From NCBI GenBank assembly GCA_015522385.1, contig WAMJ01000161.1:1-19464 (forward strand): 19,464 nucleotides of DNA, in the 5' to 3' direction. Position numbers and translations under genes: made by a program. Positions 1-8,212 of this stretch are shown here, piece by piece. This DNA is from Candidatus Heimdallarchaeota archaeon. GTDB lineage: Archaea; Asgardarchaeota; Heimdallarchaeia; Heimdallarchaeales; Kariarchaeaceae. The notes beneath the pieces were generated by a model. That model saw only the letters and a program-made list of their open reading frames with translations, did not search any database and was not told the DNA's origin. Position 1 is the first letter of the stretch; each line of letters opens with the position of its first letter.

Positions 1-1
1 G

Positions 2-655
2 GACAACATTGATGTGATATCAGAGTTCCAGTTAGTCTACAAGGTAGAGGTCAAAGAGGCAACCAGAGAGACGACATATGTGTGGCCACCTGTACTAATA
101 GAGTACGACGATTTTACTGGAAAGCATGTCCAGATGGAGGTCGAGTTAGACACTGAGGTTATTGTTACAAACGATCCATCTTCCATCATTCTGGATGAAT
201 TTGGGAATATTCTCAATAATACCGATTCCGACCTTTCTCTTGACTTCACAGAGAAAGAGGTTGATTTCTTCTCAATCATTATTCAAATAGCATTCTTCAT
301 AATCGGTTCGGTTGCCGTTGTTGCTGCAATAAAGGGTACCTCCCTTGTAATCACATCACGGCACATCAGAAAGAAGTTTGAAGATAAGGCAACTGGTCTT
401 GTCTACGACATCATCAAGTTGATGCGATCTCATGACCGCGAGTACCTAGCGACCTTTATGCGGAGGGGACTTGAGGATGTGGAGACATTCGCGGAAGAGA
501 CCTCCAAGTTTAGATTGTCAAATCCAAGTTCCGAAGATGTTGTGCAGTTCTACTTTGGAAAATTCAAGAAACAGATGCTAGAACGTGTTGAGATTTTCTT
601 CAGCGAAGATCCTCAATACCACGATCTGAGGGAATATATTATCAAATCAGATTAA
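2..655 (+). CDS. C-terminal part of a single-span membrane protein, 5' end outside the window
   Basis: The reading frame is open from the first bases of the window, so the GTG at 14 is probably an internal codon and the true start lies upstream. Counting from that GTG, residues 1-80 look like a beta-rich extracytoplasmic domain, with alternating hydrophobic and polar residues and several Thr and Val. A hydrophobic helix spans about 84-106. The tail of about 105 residues is charged and helical, opens with a basic stop-transfer segment (SRHIRKK), and should be cytosolic. I do not recognise the family. An extracellular sensor or adhesin fragment with a cytosolic tail fits, but no function can be assigned. 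It ends one base from the stop of the convergent zinc-ribbon gene. Confidence 0.7.
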   Translation, partial: DNIDVISEFQLVYKVEVKEATRETTYVWPPVLIEYDDFTGKHVQMEVELDTEVIVTNDPSSIILDEFGNILNNTDSDLSLDFTEKEVDFFSIIIQIAFFIIGSVAVVAAIKGTSLVITSRHIRKKFEDKATGLVYDIIKLMRSHDREYLATFMRRGLEDVETFAEETSKFRLSNPSSEDVVQFYFGKFKKQMLERVEIFFSEDPQYHDLREYIIKSD

Positions 656-656
656 C

Positions 657-869
657 TTATTCAAGATCAAGTTCAGCATTAACCTTCTCTTGAAAACGGT
701 CAAATTCAATCATATTTGCAGCTCTGAAGAATTCAGGGAGTACCTTGCGGTAGCCCTTTTCCGAATCACAGACCTTACAGGTCATCTCTACATATGGTTT
801 TGTGAATTCTTCAGTTGTATCTGGTCTATTCAGGAAAACTACAACACCGCAGTTTATACAGTAATACAT
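657..869 (-). CDS. Small zinc-ribbon protein
   Basis: A 70-residue protein with two CxxC pairs (C4-x2-C7 in YCINCG and C31-x2-C34 in CKVCD). This arrangement normally binds one structural zinc in a zinc ribbon. The second half is amphipathic helix rich in Phe, Arg and Glu. Such stand-alone ribbons are common in archaea and may act in transcription, translation or as adaptors, but nothing here chooses between these. The ATG start at 869 is supported by an AT-rich TATA-like element about 25-30 nt upstream on the same strand. The gene converges on the preceding membrane-protein gene with a one-base gap. Confidence 0.75.
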   Translation of the reverse strand: MYYCINCGVVVFLNRPDTTEEFTKPYVEMTCKVCDSEKGYRKVLPEFFRAANMIEFDRFQEKVNAELDLE

Positions 870-891
870 AATACATTTTCGGGTCTTCCCT

Positions 892-904
892 AATTAAATA
901 TATT
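892..904 (-). promoter_or_regulatory. TATA-like element for the zinc-ribbon gene
   Basis: On the minus strand this reads as an AT run containing ATATATTTAA, centred about 28-30 nt before the ATG at 869. That is the spacing expected for an archaeal TATA box driving a leaderless or nearly leaderless transcript. Confidence 0.45.
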
Positions 905-938
905 GCTAAATTGGATGTAGAGCAGTATTGTACCACGT

Positions 939-2264
939 TTAATCTACTTCGAAGAAGGGAAGGTGCTTCGAGAGAAGTTCTTTTCCACGCTCTTGGAAGA
1001 CCCCCACGTTCCCGTTGAAATCCCTAATCTCCTCCTTAAACTCATGATAGAAGACCTCTGCAAAAGCACTCAATCCCTTGTTCAGAAAGTACGAGGATCC
1101 GTTTGAGATAGCGACCACTGCTATATTGTCTATAGACTTAAATATCATCTGGCGGTCTGACAAACCGATTCTTTCTATCACACCTTCTGCGAAGGTAATT
1201 TCTTTCAGAAGTGTCTGGATTGCCACTAATGCAGGTGACTTAAGAGAGATCTCCGCATTTAGATTAGGTTGATCCTTCTTAAGCGAGTTAACGTGTGTAA
1301 AGAGAGTAGTCCCAGTCTCCCTGTCAATAACTAGTAGTTGGTAGACATCAAATGGTACACTATAAGCAAACTTGGGGAAGAGTATGTAAGCCAGTAGAAT
1401 CAAGAACAGTGAAGTCATAACAACGTAAGAAGTGTGTACGTTAATCCCCTGTAGGCTGACTATTGAAAGAGCCTGTGCGACACTGATAGAGTCTCGTAAG
1501 CCTATCAGAACAAAATTTGTGATCAGAGATGCAAATCCAGCCATCATCAGGAAGGATCCGAACAAGATCTCTCGGCTCTCGGCATGGGTAAGTGTCCTGT
1601 ACATGATCTGGATCCCATCAATTGAGATTCCAAGTATGACGAGCCCGAAAAGGAAAAGGAAGAAAATAAGAACAGCTTCGATCTCGGATCTTAGAACCTC
1701 CAAAGCCACAATATCATTTAAGATAACAAGCTTCCCAAGGAGAATCTCAAATACCCCTCCGACAACAAGAGGAAGGGCAGTCCCAAATATCAAGACAGAT
1801 CGTATGATTTTGGGCTTTTCATCATTTACCAACTCTACATGCAGAAAGAGGAAAAGTACAGCAATTGGAAGCATTAGATCAACAAGTGTCGGGAAAATAA
1901 TCCCGTCACGTTGGAATGGTAAGGTCTCATTAAGATCCTTACCTGCAAGCAATCGGAAGAGATCTGAGAGCCCGATCGTTAAAACGAAACCAGCAAGGTA
2001 GTTAAGCCCATAGACATGTTCAACCGAAGTCTTCCAGAGCAGCACACCAAATAAGGAAATTGATACAATAAATGGTATCAGAAAATAGAGAAAGGTATTT
2101 TTTAAGCTGGCCATCAATGATGAAAGGGTAGTGTTTGTAATGTAGACCATCGTCATTGTCGCGACTGTACCCACTAGGAGAGCGAGAATGGCTACTACGT
2201 AGGGGGGATTTCTTTTCTTCGGTGACAGATTATTGAGAGAACCATGCTTAGATTGTTCATTCAC
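939..2264 (-). CDS. Eight-helix membrane protein with a C-terminal longin-like domain
   Basis: A 441-residue protein. After a basic, presumably cytosolic N-terminus (KKR near 16-18), hydrophobic helices lie near residues 22-43, 57-77, 86-106, 123-143, 155-177, 196-216, 235-256 and 278-297. Residues 303-441 form a soluble domain whose predicted order matches the longin/roadblock type: a beta hairpin (YQLLVIDRETGTTLFTHV), a helix near 344-357, three strands near 361-386, a long helix near 390-414 and a last helix near 423-434. An even helix count puts this domain in the cytosol. Longin domains are typical of eukaryotic trafficking proteins and are known in Asgard archaea. The start must be GTG, because an in-frame TAA lies two codons upstream and no ATG fits. 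It follows the Rieske gene by 53 bases and may be its co-transcribed partner. Its substrate or role is unknown. Confidence 0.8.
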   Translation of the reverse strand: MNEQSKHGSLNNLSPKKRNPPYVVAILALLVGTVATMTMVYITNTTLSSLMASLKNTFLYFLIPFIVSISLFGVLLWKTSVEHVYGLNYLAGFVLTIGLSDLFRLLAGKDLNETLPFQRDGIIFPTLVDLMLPIAVLFLFLHVELVNDEKPKIIRSVLIFGTALPLVVGGVFEILLGKLVILNDIVALEVLRSEIEAVLIFFLFLFGLVILGISIDGIQIMYRTLTHAESREILFGSFLMMAGFASLITNFVLIGLRDSISVAQALSIVSLQGINVHTSYVVMTSLFLILLAYILFPKFAYSVPFDVYQLLVIDRETGTTLFTHVNSLKKDQPNLNAEISLKSPALVAIQTLLKEITFAEGVIERIGLSDRQMIFKSIDNIAVVAISNGSSYFLNKGLSAFAEVFYHEFKEEIRDFNGNVGVFQERGKELLSKHLPFFEVD

Positions 2265-2282
2265 AGTTTACGTTTTCTGTGA
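2261..2282 (-). promoter_or_regulatory. Inverted repeat containing the GTG start of the longin-like membrane gene
   Basis: Perfect six-base arms TCACAG and CTGTGA flank a ten-base spacer. The GTG start codon at 2264 lies inside one arm. It could be an operator or a weak RNA hairpin over the start codon; chance is also possible. No Shine-Dalgarno sequence precedes this start. Confidence 0.3.
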
Positions 2283-2317
2283 CAAATTTTTACCTTTCCC
2301 ACTTTGATTGGATGAAA

Positions 2318-2635
2318 TCATTCGTCGGGAAGAAGAATATACAATTTCCCTTCCTCTTCCACTACCTCATACACGTCCAATGGTTCTGTAGCAGGTGGAT
2401 TAAGAGCTTCACCATCCTCGAGGTCAAAGGTAGAGGTGTGGAGTGTGCAGGTAACATATCCGTCTGAGTAATGGCCCTGTGTGAGATCGAAAGTCTTGTG
2501 TGTACAGATCCGAGAGGCGACGAGGTATTTACCGTCTCTGATAGTGGCCATTAGTTTGACATCCTCGACATCGAATGAGCTCAATACACCCTCCTTGAGA
2601 TCGGACTTCTCACATAAGTATATCTTCTCACTCAT
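2318..2635 (-). CDS. Rieske-type [2Fe-2S] ferredoxin
   Basis: A 105-residue soluble protein with the Rieske cluster ligands C44-x-H46 (ICTHK) and C63-x2-H66 (CTLH), followed by the usual TFDLEDG and NPPATEPL turns. It resembles the small ferredoxins of dioxygenase systems and NirD-like proteins rather than a membrane-anchored bc1 Rieske, because it has no N-terminal helix. It should carry one electron in the cytosol; its partner is not shown. The start is taken at 2635 rather than an ATG six codons earlier. It overlaps the sufD stop as ATGA, and GGGAGGAG lies a suitable distance upstream, which implies translational coupling to sufD. Its place in a SUF operon suggests either a first client of cluster assembly or an electron donor to it. 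Confidence 0.9.
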   Translation of the reverse strand: MSEKIYLCEKSDLKEGVLSSFDVEDVKLMATIRDGKYLVASRICTHKTFDLTQGHYSDGYVTCTLHTSTFDLEDGEALNPPATEPLDVYEVVEEEGKLYILLPDE

Positions 2636-3945
2636 GCCTTGCTCTCCTCCCACTTCTTTGATAAAGCAGAATTGGCAACTGCTTCAAGTTTCTCGTCTTT
2701 AATTATCCTCGTGACAGGGGCAAAGTATCCTTTAACTAAGAGTTCCTTCGCCTCCTCGAGAGGGATTCCCCGGGAGGTGATGTAGAACAACTTGTCCAGA
2801 TTTAGTGGTTCAACCGAAGCGGCATGGGCCGCCATGACCTCATTTTGATCAATTTTCAATGCTGGAACTGCAATCACCTTACCCTTTCCGATTGTCAGAC
2901 CGTTGGATGTAAGATATGAATCGGCATTAATTCCTGATTTAGGAATGTGAATTAGACCCCTCAATATGGACTCTGCTTTGTTCATCATTACGGTTCGGGA
3001 GTGAGTCTGCCCAATGGTGTCCCTAGCGATATGTTCCAATTCGGATTTGAAATCGAACCTTTGCTTGTGGTTACCAAAGGAATTGAAGAGATCATAACCT
3101 TCGGAGCCCTGTCCCACGAACTTCATCCCTGAGTTAAATCTAGAAATATTGGAACCTTGAAACTGCTGAAGTGTGAACAATTTCGCATATGGCCCAACAT
3201 GCCCGTACTTTGCACCTATGTGAACTAGATGATCATTCCAGTCTTGGACTGATACCATCTTCAGTTGTGCATTGTCATCAAGAACTATCGTCTGAGATGT
3301 CACGTACATCTGGCTCTCAACATCCGATCTCCCCTGACCGTAGTATTCGATGTACCTTGCGCTCGCATCCTCCTCGAGGTAAATTATAAGCTCCGAGAAA
3401 CCACCATCCTTGTCACCAGAGAGGATAATGCGCCTCATCAAGGGTTCTTCAATCACTGCCTTTTTAGGCACATACAGAATTATGGTCGAGGTGGAGAAGG
3501 CCTTTGCTAATTCACCCAGTTTGTCAAACCTATCAGAGACATTTGCCTTCTGTACTATCTTTCTCGCTAATTCCTCATCCTTCAGGATAAGCTCGGAGAG
3601 TGAACCAAAGAATCCACCTTTTTCCTCAATTTCTTTATGGATATGATTGACTACCTTTCCAGAGTCCTCGACCAGTGAAGGTCGAATATCCTCGACGCTT
3701 AAACTATCAAGATCAACCTGAGAAGTGCTTCCAGTTTCCCAGACAGGGGTCAATCCCTCTGGATTGAAATCTTTGAAGTTTGTGTATTTGTAGAATAGCG
3801 TGTCTTGGTCAATTGGCAATTCCAAGAAATTCTGGTAAGCCTTGGTTCTCCTTTCCTTCTCCCAAGATGGAGCGTCCTTAAATAGCTCCTGTATTACCTC
3901 AGGTCTAATATATGAGGTTTCGAACATTTTTTCTAACTTTGACAT
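2632..3945 (-). CDS. sufD: Fe-S cluster assembly protein SufD
   Basis: A 437-residue member of the SufB/SufD family, which forms the SufBC2D scaffold that builds clusters in the cytosol. The N-terminal third is helical. The middle and C-terminal part is the right-handed beta-helix core, followed by the typical helical end (FYITSRGIPLEEAKELLVKG). H374 in AAHAAS matches the position of the catalytically important SufD histidine (E. coli H360). The SufB-type scaffold cysteine in the EGCTAP context is absent, which separates it from SufB. It reads divergently from sufB across a 148-base intergenic region. AGGAGA about 12 nt upstream of ATG 3945 is a ribosome binding site, and the next gene overlaps it as ATGA. 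Confidence 0.92.
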   Translation of the reverse strand: MSKLEKMFETSYIRPEVIQELFKDAPSWEKERRTKAYQNFLELPIDQDTLFYKYTNFKDFNPEGLTPVWETGSTSQVDLDSLSVEDIRPSLVEDSGKVVNHIHKEIEEKGGFFGSLSELILKDEELARKIVQKANVSDRFDKLGELAKAFSTSTIILYVPKKAVIEEPLMRRIILSGDKDGGFSELIIYLEEDASARYIEYYGQGRSDVESQMYVTSQTIVLDDNAQLKMVSVQDWNDHLVHIGAKYGHVGPYAKLFTLQQFQGSNISRFNSGMKFVGQGSEGYDLFNSFGNHKQRFDFKSELEHIARDTIGQTHSRTVMMNKAESILRGLIHIPKSGINADSYLTSNGLTIGKGKVIAVPALKIDQNEVMAAHAASVEPLNLDKLFYITSRGIPLEEAKELLVKGYFAPVTRIIKDEKLEAVANSALSKKWEESKA

Positions 3946-4093
3946 AGAGTGAATTATCTCCTATCTAGTTGAGACTTTGCCTATTCTTAAATAAAAATAA
4001 AGATAACGTAATTTGTAATTCGGCGAATATTTCAGTGGTCAAGTTATATTATACACCATTTTAAAAAGCAGGTAACGAATTAAATGTTGTAAC
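3946..4093. promoter_or_regulatory. Divergent sufD/sufB promoter region
   Basis: This 148-base AT-rich region must serve both halves of the SUF locus. For sufD, a TATA-like TTTATTTAAG lies around 3986-3997 (minus strand), giving a short leader with AGGAGA at 3958-3963. For sufB, TTTTAAAAAG at 4059-4068 lies about 30 nt before ATG 4094, and no Shine-Dalgarno sequence is seen, which suggests a nearly leaderless transcript. TTATATTATA at 4044-4053 is an alternative TATA. No clear operator for an iron regulator could be identified by eye. Confidence 0.55.
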
Positions 4094-5515
4094 ATGGAAT
4101 CTAAAGACGCCAGCGAAAGGCCTGATATCGAGATTGATTATAAGGCAGGATGGGCAGATCCAGAAAATTTCACGGTAGCGACTGATAGGGGATTGAATGA
4201 GGAGGTCGTCCGTGAGATCTCAAAAATAAAGGGTGAGCCCGAATGGATGCTTGAGTTCAGGTTAAAATCCCTCAAACTCTTCGAGAAGTTCCCTACCCCA
4301 AAATGGGCAGAGAGTGTTATCGAGGACATTGACTTCCAGCAGATCAGGTATTACGTGAGGTATTCTGACAAGGAGGAGAAGACTTGGGACGATGTCCCAG
4401 ACAATATCAAGGAAACCTATGAGAAACTTGGGATACCCGAGGCAGAGAGGAAGTTCCTTGGAGGAGTGGGCGCCCAGTATGATTCCGAAACGGTATATCA
4501 CAACCTCAAGAAAGAACTTGCGGAGCAAGGGGTAATCTTCCTCTCCACGGATGAAGGTCTAAAGCAGTATCCTGAATACTTTCACAAGTATTTTGGTAAA
4601 GTCATACCACCAGAAGACAACAAGTTCGCTGCCTTGAACTCTGCAGTCTGGTCTGGAGGCTCATTCATCATCGTACCTAAAGGAGTCAAGGTTGGAGTAC
4701 CACTACAGGCGTATTTCCGAATTAACACACAGAATGTGGGACAGTTTGAGCGAACCCTCATAATAGCCGAGGAAGGATCGGATGTACATTACATTGAAGG
4801 ATGCACCGCACCCACTTATTCCTCCGACTCTCTGCACTCAGCTGTTGTAGAGCTCGTGGCACTTGAGGGAGCTAGGATACGATACTCGACAATACAGAAC
4901 TGGTCGAACAACGTCTACAACCTTGTCACCAAGAGGGCTTTTGCCTACAAGAATGCTCTTGTCGAATGGGTTGATGGGAACATCGGTTCTAAGCTGACCA
5001 TGAAATATCCCTCAATCTACCTCCTTGGTGAGGGAGCAAAAGGCGAGGTCATGTCCATCGCATACGCATCAAACGGTCAAATACAGGATACAGGTGCGAA
5101 GATTATCCACCTTGCTCCGAGAACTCACAGCAAAATAACAGCAAAGAGCATCTCGCGGGCGGATGGAAAGACGATCTATAGGGGACTAATTCAGGTGGCT
5201 CCACACGCAAAGCAGTGTGTGTCCAACGTGATATGTGATGCCCTTCTGTTGAATGAGGAGTCAAAGAACGACACTTTCCCCTATCAGGAGATCCACAGAG
5301 ATGATGCGACCATAACCCATGAGGCCACAGTCGGGAAGATCTCCCAGGATACACTCTTTTACCTGATGTCAAGAGGTATTCCAGAGAATGAGGCACTCGC
5401 ACTCATCTGTATGGGATTCTTCGAACCATTCGCTAAAGAGATGCCGATGGAGTATGCAGTTGAACTAAACCGTCTCATTGAAATTGATATGGCAGAATAC
5501 GGCGCAATTGGATGA
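4094..5515 (+). CDS. sufB: Fe-S cluster assembly scaffold SufB
   Basis: A 473-residue protein with the hallmark SufB sequence throughout, including [15 protein letters not shown], the sulphur-accepting cysteine C237 in YIEGCTAP, C381 in VICDALLL, and H409-E410 in THEATVGKI. These match E. coli C254, C405 and E434; the 29-residue spacing between the last two is preserved. SufB receives persulphide sulphur and, with SufD and the SufC ATPase, holds the nascent [4Fe-4S] or [2Fe-2S] cluster. Length is normal for the family. It starts the rightward half of the locus, and ATG 4094 has a TATA about 30 nt upstream. sufS follows after 76 bases. Confidence 0.96.
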   Translation: MESKDASERPDIEIDYKAGWADPENFTVATDRGLNEEVVREISKIKGEPEWMLEFRLKSLKLFEKFPTPKWAESVIEDIDFQQIRYYVRYSDKEEKTWDDVPDNIKETYEKLGIPEAERKFLGGVGAQYDSETVYHNLKKELAEQGVIFLSTDEGLKQYPEYFHKYFGKVIPPEDNKFAALNSAVWSGGSFIIVPKGVKVGVPLQAYFRINTQNVGQFERTLIIAEEGSDVHYIEGCTAPTYSSDSLHSAVVELVALEGARIRYSTIQNWSNNVYNLVTKRAFAYKNALVEWVDGNIGSKLTMKYPSIYLLGEGAKGEVMSIAYASNGQIQDTGAKIIHLAPRTHSKITAKSISRADGKTIYRGLIQVAPHAKQCVSNVICDALLLNEESKNDTFPYQEIHRDDATITHEATVGKISQDTLFYLMSRGIPENEALALICMGFFEPFAKEMPMEYAVELNRLIEIDMAEYGAIG

Positions 5516-5591
5516 AATAATTCAACACTCATTATCAATCACCATAAATACATAGGAATTGCTTTTTCTTTAGATTAGTAGAGGTGTATTT
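5516..5591 (+). promoter_or_regulatory. sufB-sufS gap with possible internal promoter and ribosome binding site
   Basis: A TATA-like CATAAATACATA lies near 5543-5554. GAGGTG at 5581-5586 is five bases before the GTG start of sufS and decides that start. The gap is long for a tight operon, so separate or additional transcription of sufS is possible. Confidence 0.4.
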
Positions 5592-6842
5592 GTGATTAAC
5601 CCAGATGAGATTCAGAAAATACGAGAGGATTTCCCCATCCTCCACGAAACGGTTAGAGACGGAAAGAAACTCGTTTACCTTGATAATGCCGCAACAACAC
5701 AGAAACCAAAGCAGGTTGTCGATGCCATTAGTGAGTACTACCTCAAATACAATGCTAACGTACACAGAGGAATTCACGCGCTGTCAGAGATAGCTTCAGA
5801 CTTGTATGATGAGGCTCATCAACGTGTTTCAGATTTTCTGAATGCTGGGTTTAAGGAAGTCGCTTTTGTACGGAATACAACAGAGGCCCTCAACGTCTTC
5901 ACATACGGTTACGAGAAGTTTATCTCCAAAGGAGATGAGATAGTTGTCTCAAGAATGGAACACCACAGTAACATGATCCCATTCATGAAGCTTGCAGAAA
6001 GGACAGGTGCGACATTCAAGTACATCGAGCTTAATGAAGATAATTCCGAACTTGATCTCACTTCGGCAGAAGAGGTGATCACGGAAAAGACAAAAATTGT
6101 CTCTATTCCCCACATGAGTAATGTCCTTGGAACTATTAACCCCGTGAAGAAACTGGCAAATATAACCCACGATGCTGGCGCCCTGTTTGTCCTCGATGGT
6201 GCACAGAGTGTTCCCCATATGAAAGTCGATGTAAAAGATCTTAAGGTGGACTTCATGGGATTCTCAGGTCACAAGATGATGGCACCGATGGGCTCAGGAG
6301 GGTTCTACGGACAGGAAGAATTGCTAGACAAGCTAGAGCCACTCTTCTATGGCGGAGACATGATTAAGGTCGTAACTTATAAGGATGTGACGTGGAATGA
6401 CCTACCATGGAAGTTTGAGGCAGGGACCCCAAATGTCGGAGGTGGAATTGGTCTTGGGGCTGCTGTAGAGTATCTCCAGAAACTCACTATGAATAAAGTG
6501 AGGGGAATCGAGCACTACCTGACAGAGTACGCGATGAAACGATTGTCGGAATATGACTGGGTGAAAACATACGGCCCCTCGTCCATAGAGAAACGAGGAG
6601 GTGTGATCAGCTTCAATGTATACAACAACGACGGTATGCTAATCCACCCGCATGACGTGGCAACGCTACTGGATGAGGAAGGTATAGCCATTAGAGCTGG
6701 ACATCACTGTGCACAGCCCTTAACCGTCGAAAAATTGTGTATTCCTGCAACAAATCGAATGTCATTTTACATCTATAATACAACGGAAGAGATTGACTTC
6801 ACAATAGACCAGCTAGAAAGAGTCCATAAGATGTTCTCTTGA
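5592..6842 (+). CDS. sufS: Cysteine desulfurase SufS
   Basis: A 416-residue PLP enzyme of the class V aminotransferase fold that converts cysteine to alanine and a protein-bound persulphide. Visible landmarks are YLDNAATTQKP near 29-39, the PLP-stacking region EHHSN (H124/H125), D202 in LDGAQS, the Schiff-base lysine K228 in SGHKMMAP, and the catalytic C373 in RAGHHCAQP. The RAGHHCAQP context and short active-site loop indicate the group II (SufS) type rather than IscS. The start is GTG at 5592, backed by GAGGTG five bases upstream. It is followed by a 158-base gap and sufC, and the SufU-like protein two genes on is its expected sulphur acceptor. Confidence 0.96.
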   Translation: MINPDEIQKIREDFPILHETVRDGKKLVYLDNAATTQKPKQVVDAISEYYLKYNANVHRGIHALSEIASDLYDEAHQRVSDFLNAGFKEVAFVRNTTEALNVFTYGYEKFISKGDEIVVSRMEHHSNMIPFMKLAERTGATFKYIELNEDNSELDLTSAEEVITEKTKIVSIPHMSNVLGTINPVKKLANITHDAGALFVLDGAQSVPHMKVDVKDLKVDFMGFSGHKMMAPMGSGGFYGQEELLDKLEPLFYGGDMIKVVTYKDVTWNDLPWKFEAGTPNVGGGIGLGAAVEYLQKLTMNKVRGIEHYLTEYAMKRLSEYDWVKTYGPSSIEKRGGVISFNVYNNDGMLIHPHDVATLLDEEGIAIRAGHHCAQPLTVEKLCIPATNRMSFYIYNTTEEIDFTIDQLERVHKMFS

Positions 6843-6943
6843 AGACGTCCATATCTCAGATCTCAATTCACTTAAGAGTTTATGTGTGGACAATTCTAAG
6901 AATAATGTGACTGAACAAATCATCAACGCCAACTATCTAAAGT

Positions 6944-6952
6944 CTTTATAAG
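6944..6952 (+). promoter_or_regulatory. TATA element upstream of sufC
   Basis: CTTTATAAG sits about 50 nt before ATG 7001. A start of transcription about 26 nt downstream would leave a leader of roughly 27 nt that contains the AAGGAG ribosome binding site at 6987-6992. This suggests that sufC and sufU can be transcribed separately from sufBS. Confidence 0.55.
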
Positions 6953-7000
6953 CTCCAGACAAGTCAAATGATGTAAAGATAGGACGAAGGAGTCGTAACA

Positions 7001-7756
7001 ATGAGCACACTCGAAATAAAAAATCTTAAGGTTGCAGTAGAGGGTAACGAAATTCTTCATGGAGTGAATCTGACCATAAATTCCGGAGAGATAGCTGGGA
7101 TTATGGGGAGAAATGGAAGCGGTAAATCCACACTCTCCAAGACCATTTTCGGTCACCCAGACTACGAAGTCATTGATGGGGATATCCTCTTTAATGGTGA
7201 GTCTATTCTGGAAATGAGCACGGATCAGAGAGCAAACCTTGGACTGTTCCTTGGGTTCCAAGGGCCAACCGCCATCGAAGGAGTAACACTTTCAAACTTC
7301 ATCAGATCAGCGATGCACGCAAAAAATCCAGAAGCTAAACTCGAAAATCCAATCAAATTTCACAGGAGACTTCGAAAGGATCTCGAAGCCGTAGGGCTTG
7401 AGTCTAGCTTCCTCTCACGGGGAGTAAATGAGAACGCCTCTGGTGGAGAGAGGAAGAAGGGAGAGATGATCCAGATGAGATATCTCAATCCAACCATCGC
7501 TATCCTCGATGAGATCGACTCTGGCCTTGATATAGATGCACTGAGAACCGTCGCAGAGAACATCATCAAGCAGAGGGAAGAGGGAAACACTGGTTTTCTG
7601 CTAATTACACACTACAACCGACTGCTCACTCACACAAAACCTGATGTCATACACCTCATGCATCAAGGCAAGATCGTAAAGACGGGAGGACCTGAACTTG
7701 CGGTTGAACTTGAGGAAAAAGGTTACGAAAACCTAGTAAAAGAAGCCAACAATTAA
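7001..7756 (+). CDS. sufC: Fe-S assembly ATPase SufC
   Basis: A 251-residue ABC-type ATPase without membrane domains. Motifs in order are Walker A GRNGSGKS at 36-43, Q-loop Q87 in FLGFQGP, ABC signature ASGGERKKGE at 146-155, Walker B AILDEIDSGLD around 167-177, and switch histidine H204 in LLITHYN. The ERKKGEMIQM stretch is diagnostic of SufC. ATP-driven dimerisation of SufC reshapes SufB-SufD during cluster assembly. ATG 7001 has AAGGAG eight bases upstream. The sufU-like gene follows after 42 bases, probably on the same transcript. Confidence 0.96.
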   Translation: MSTLEIKNLKVAVEGNEILHGVNLTINSGEIAGIMGRNGSGKSTLSKTIFGHPDYEVIDGDILFNGESILEMSTDQRANLGLFLGFQGPTAIEGVTLSNFIRSAMHAKNPEAKLENPIKFHRRLRKDLEAVGLESSFLSRGVNENASGGERKKGEMIQMRYLNPTIAILDEIDSGLDIDALRTVAENIIKQREEGNTGFLLITHYNRLLTHTKPDVIHLMHQGKIVKTGGPELAVELEEKGYENLVKEANN

Positions 7757-7798
7757 ATTTGTTGCTCAGGAAACTATAAAACTGGAGATGGAGATTGG

Positions 7799-8185
7799 AT
7801 GAGTGCGTACAGAGAAGCGATAATCGAATTATACAAAAATCCCCTGAATAATTACGAGATGGAAAACGCGAGCATTGACTTCGAGGACTCAAACCCACTG
7901 TGCGGAGATCAAATACATGTTTGGGTAAAGGTCGACGAAAATGGAGTAGTCGAGAAAGTCTCATTCAAGGGGACGGGGTGCGCCATATCTCAAGCATCAA
8001 CATCATTGCTCACTGAGGAACTACCAGGAATGACAATAGAGGAAGTCGAGGCACTTGATCAGGACGACATCCAAGAACTACTTGGAATTCCACTTTCTCC
8101 TGTTAGACTGAAGTGTGCGCTTCTTGGCCAGAAAGTGATCCAAGGTGCACTTTTAAAGTACAAGGCTTCTAAAAGAGAAGATTGA
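7799..8185 (+). CDS. sufU: SufU-type iron-sulphur scaffold or sulphur-transfer protein
   Basis: A 128-residue NifU-N/IscU-fold protein. Three cysteines sit in family motifs: C35 with D37 in NPLCGD, C61 in GTGCAISQAS, and C106 in RLKCALL. The RxKC motif is SufU-like, whereas IscU has a histidine next to this cysteine. Only 44 residues separate C61 and C106, however, close to IscU and lacking the roughly 20-residue insertion of Bacillus SufU. It probably accepts persulphide from SufS through a zinc-bound cysteine and passes it to SufB; a scaffold role cannot be excluded. Two GGAG sequences precede ATG 7799 by 5 and 11 bases. Confidence 0.9.
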   Translation: MSAYREAIIELYKNPLNNYEMENASIDFEDSNPLCGDQIHVWVKVDENGVVEKVSFKGTGCAISQASTSLLTEELPGMTIEEVEALDQDDIQELLGIPLSPVRLKCALLGQKVIQGALLKYKASKRED

Positions 8186-8212
8186 TATTCTACACTTATT
8201 TATTATTTAATA

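Noticed and set aside
1432..2001. A 189-codon open frame on the plus strand, antisense to the longin-like membrane gene
   Set aside because: Its product is a basic Arg/Ser/Ile-rich sequence with no domain pattern, exactly opposite a clear eight-helix protein. It is a shadow of that gene's codon use.
2636..2653. Earlier ATG for the Rieske gene (six extra residues)
   Set aside because: The extension covers the GGAGG ribosome binding site, while the later ATG makes a standard ATGA overlap with sufD.
6968..6976. ATGATGTAA mini-frame just upstream of sufC as a leader peptide
   Set aside because: Two codons only and no ribosome binding site; it probably lies at or before the predicted transcription start.
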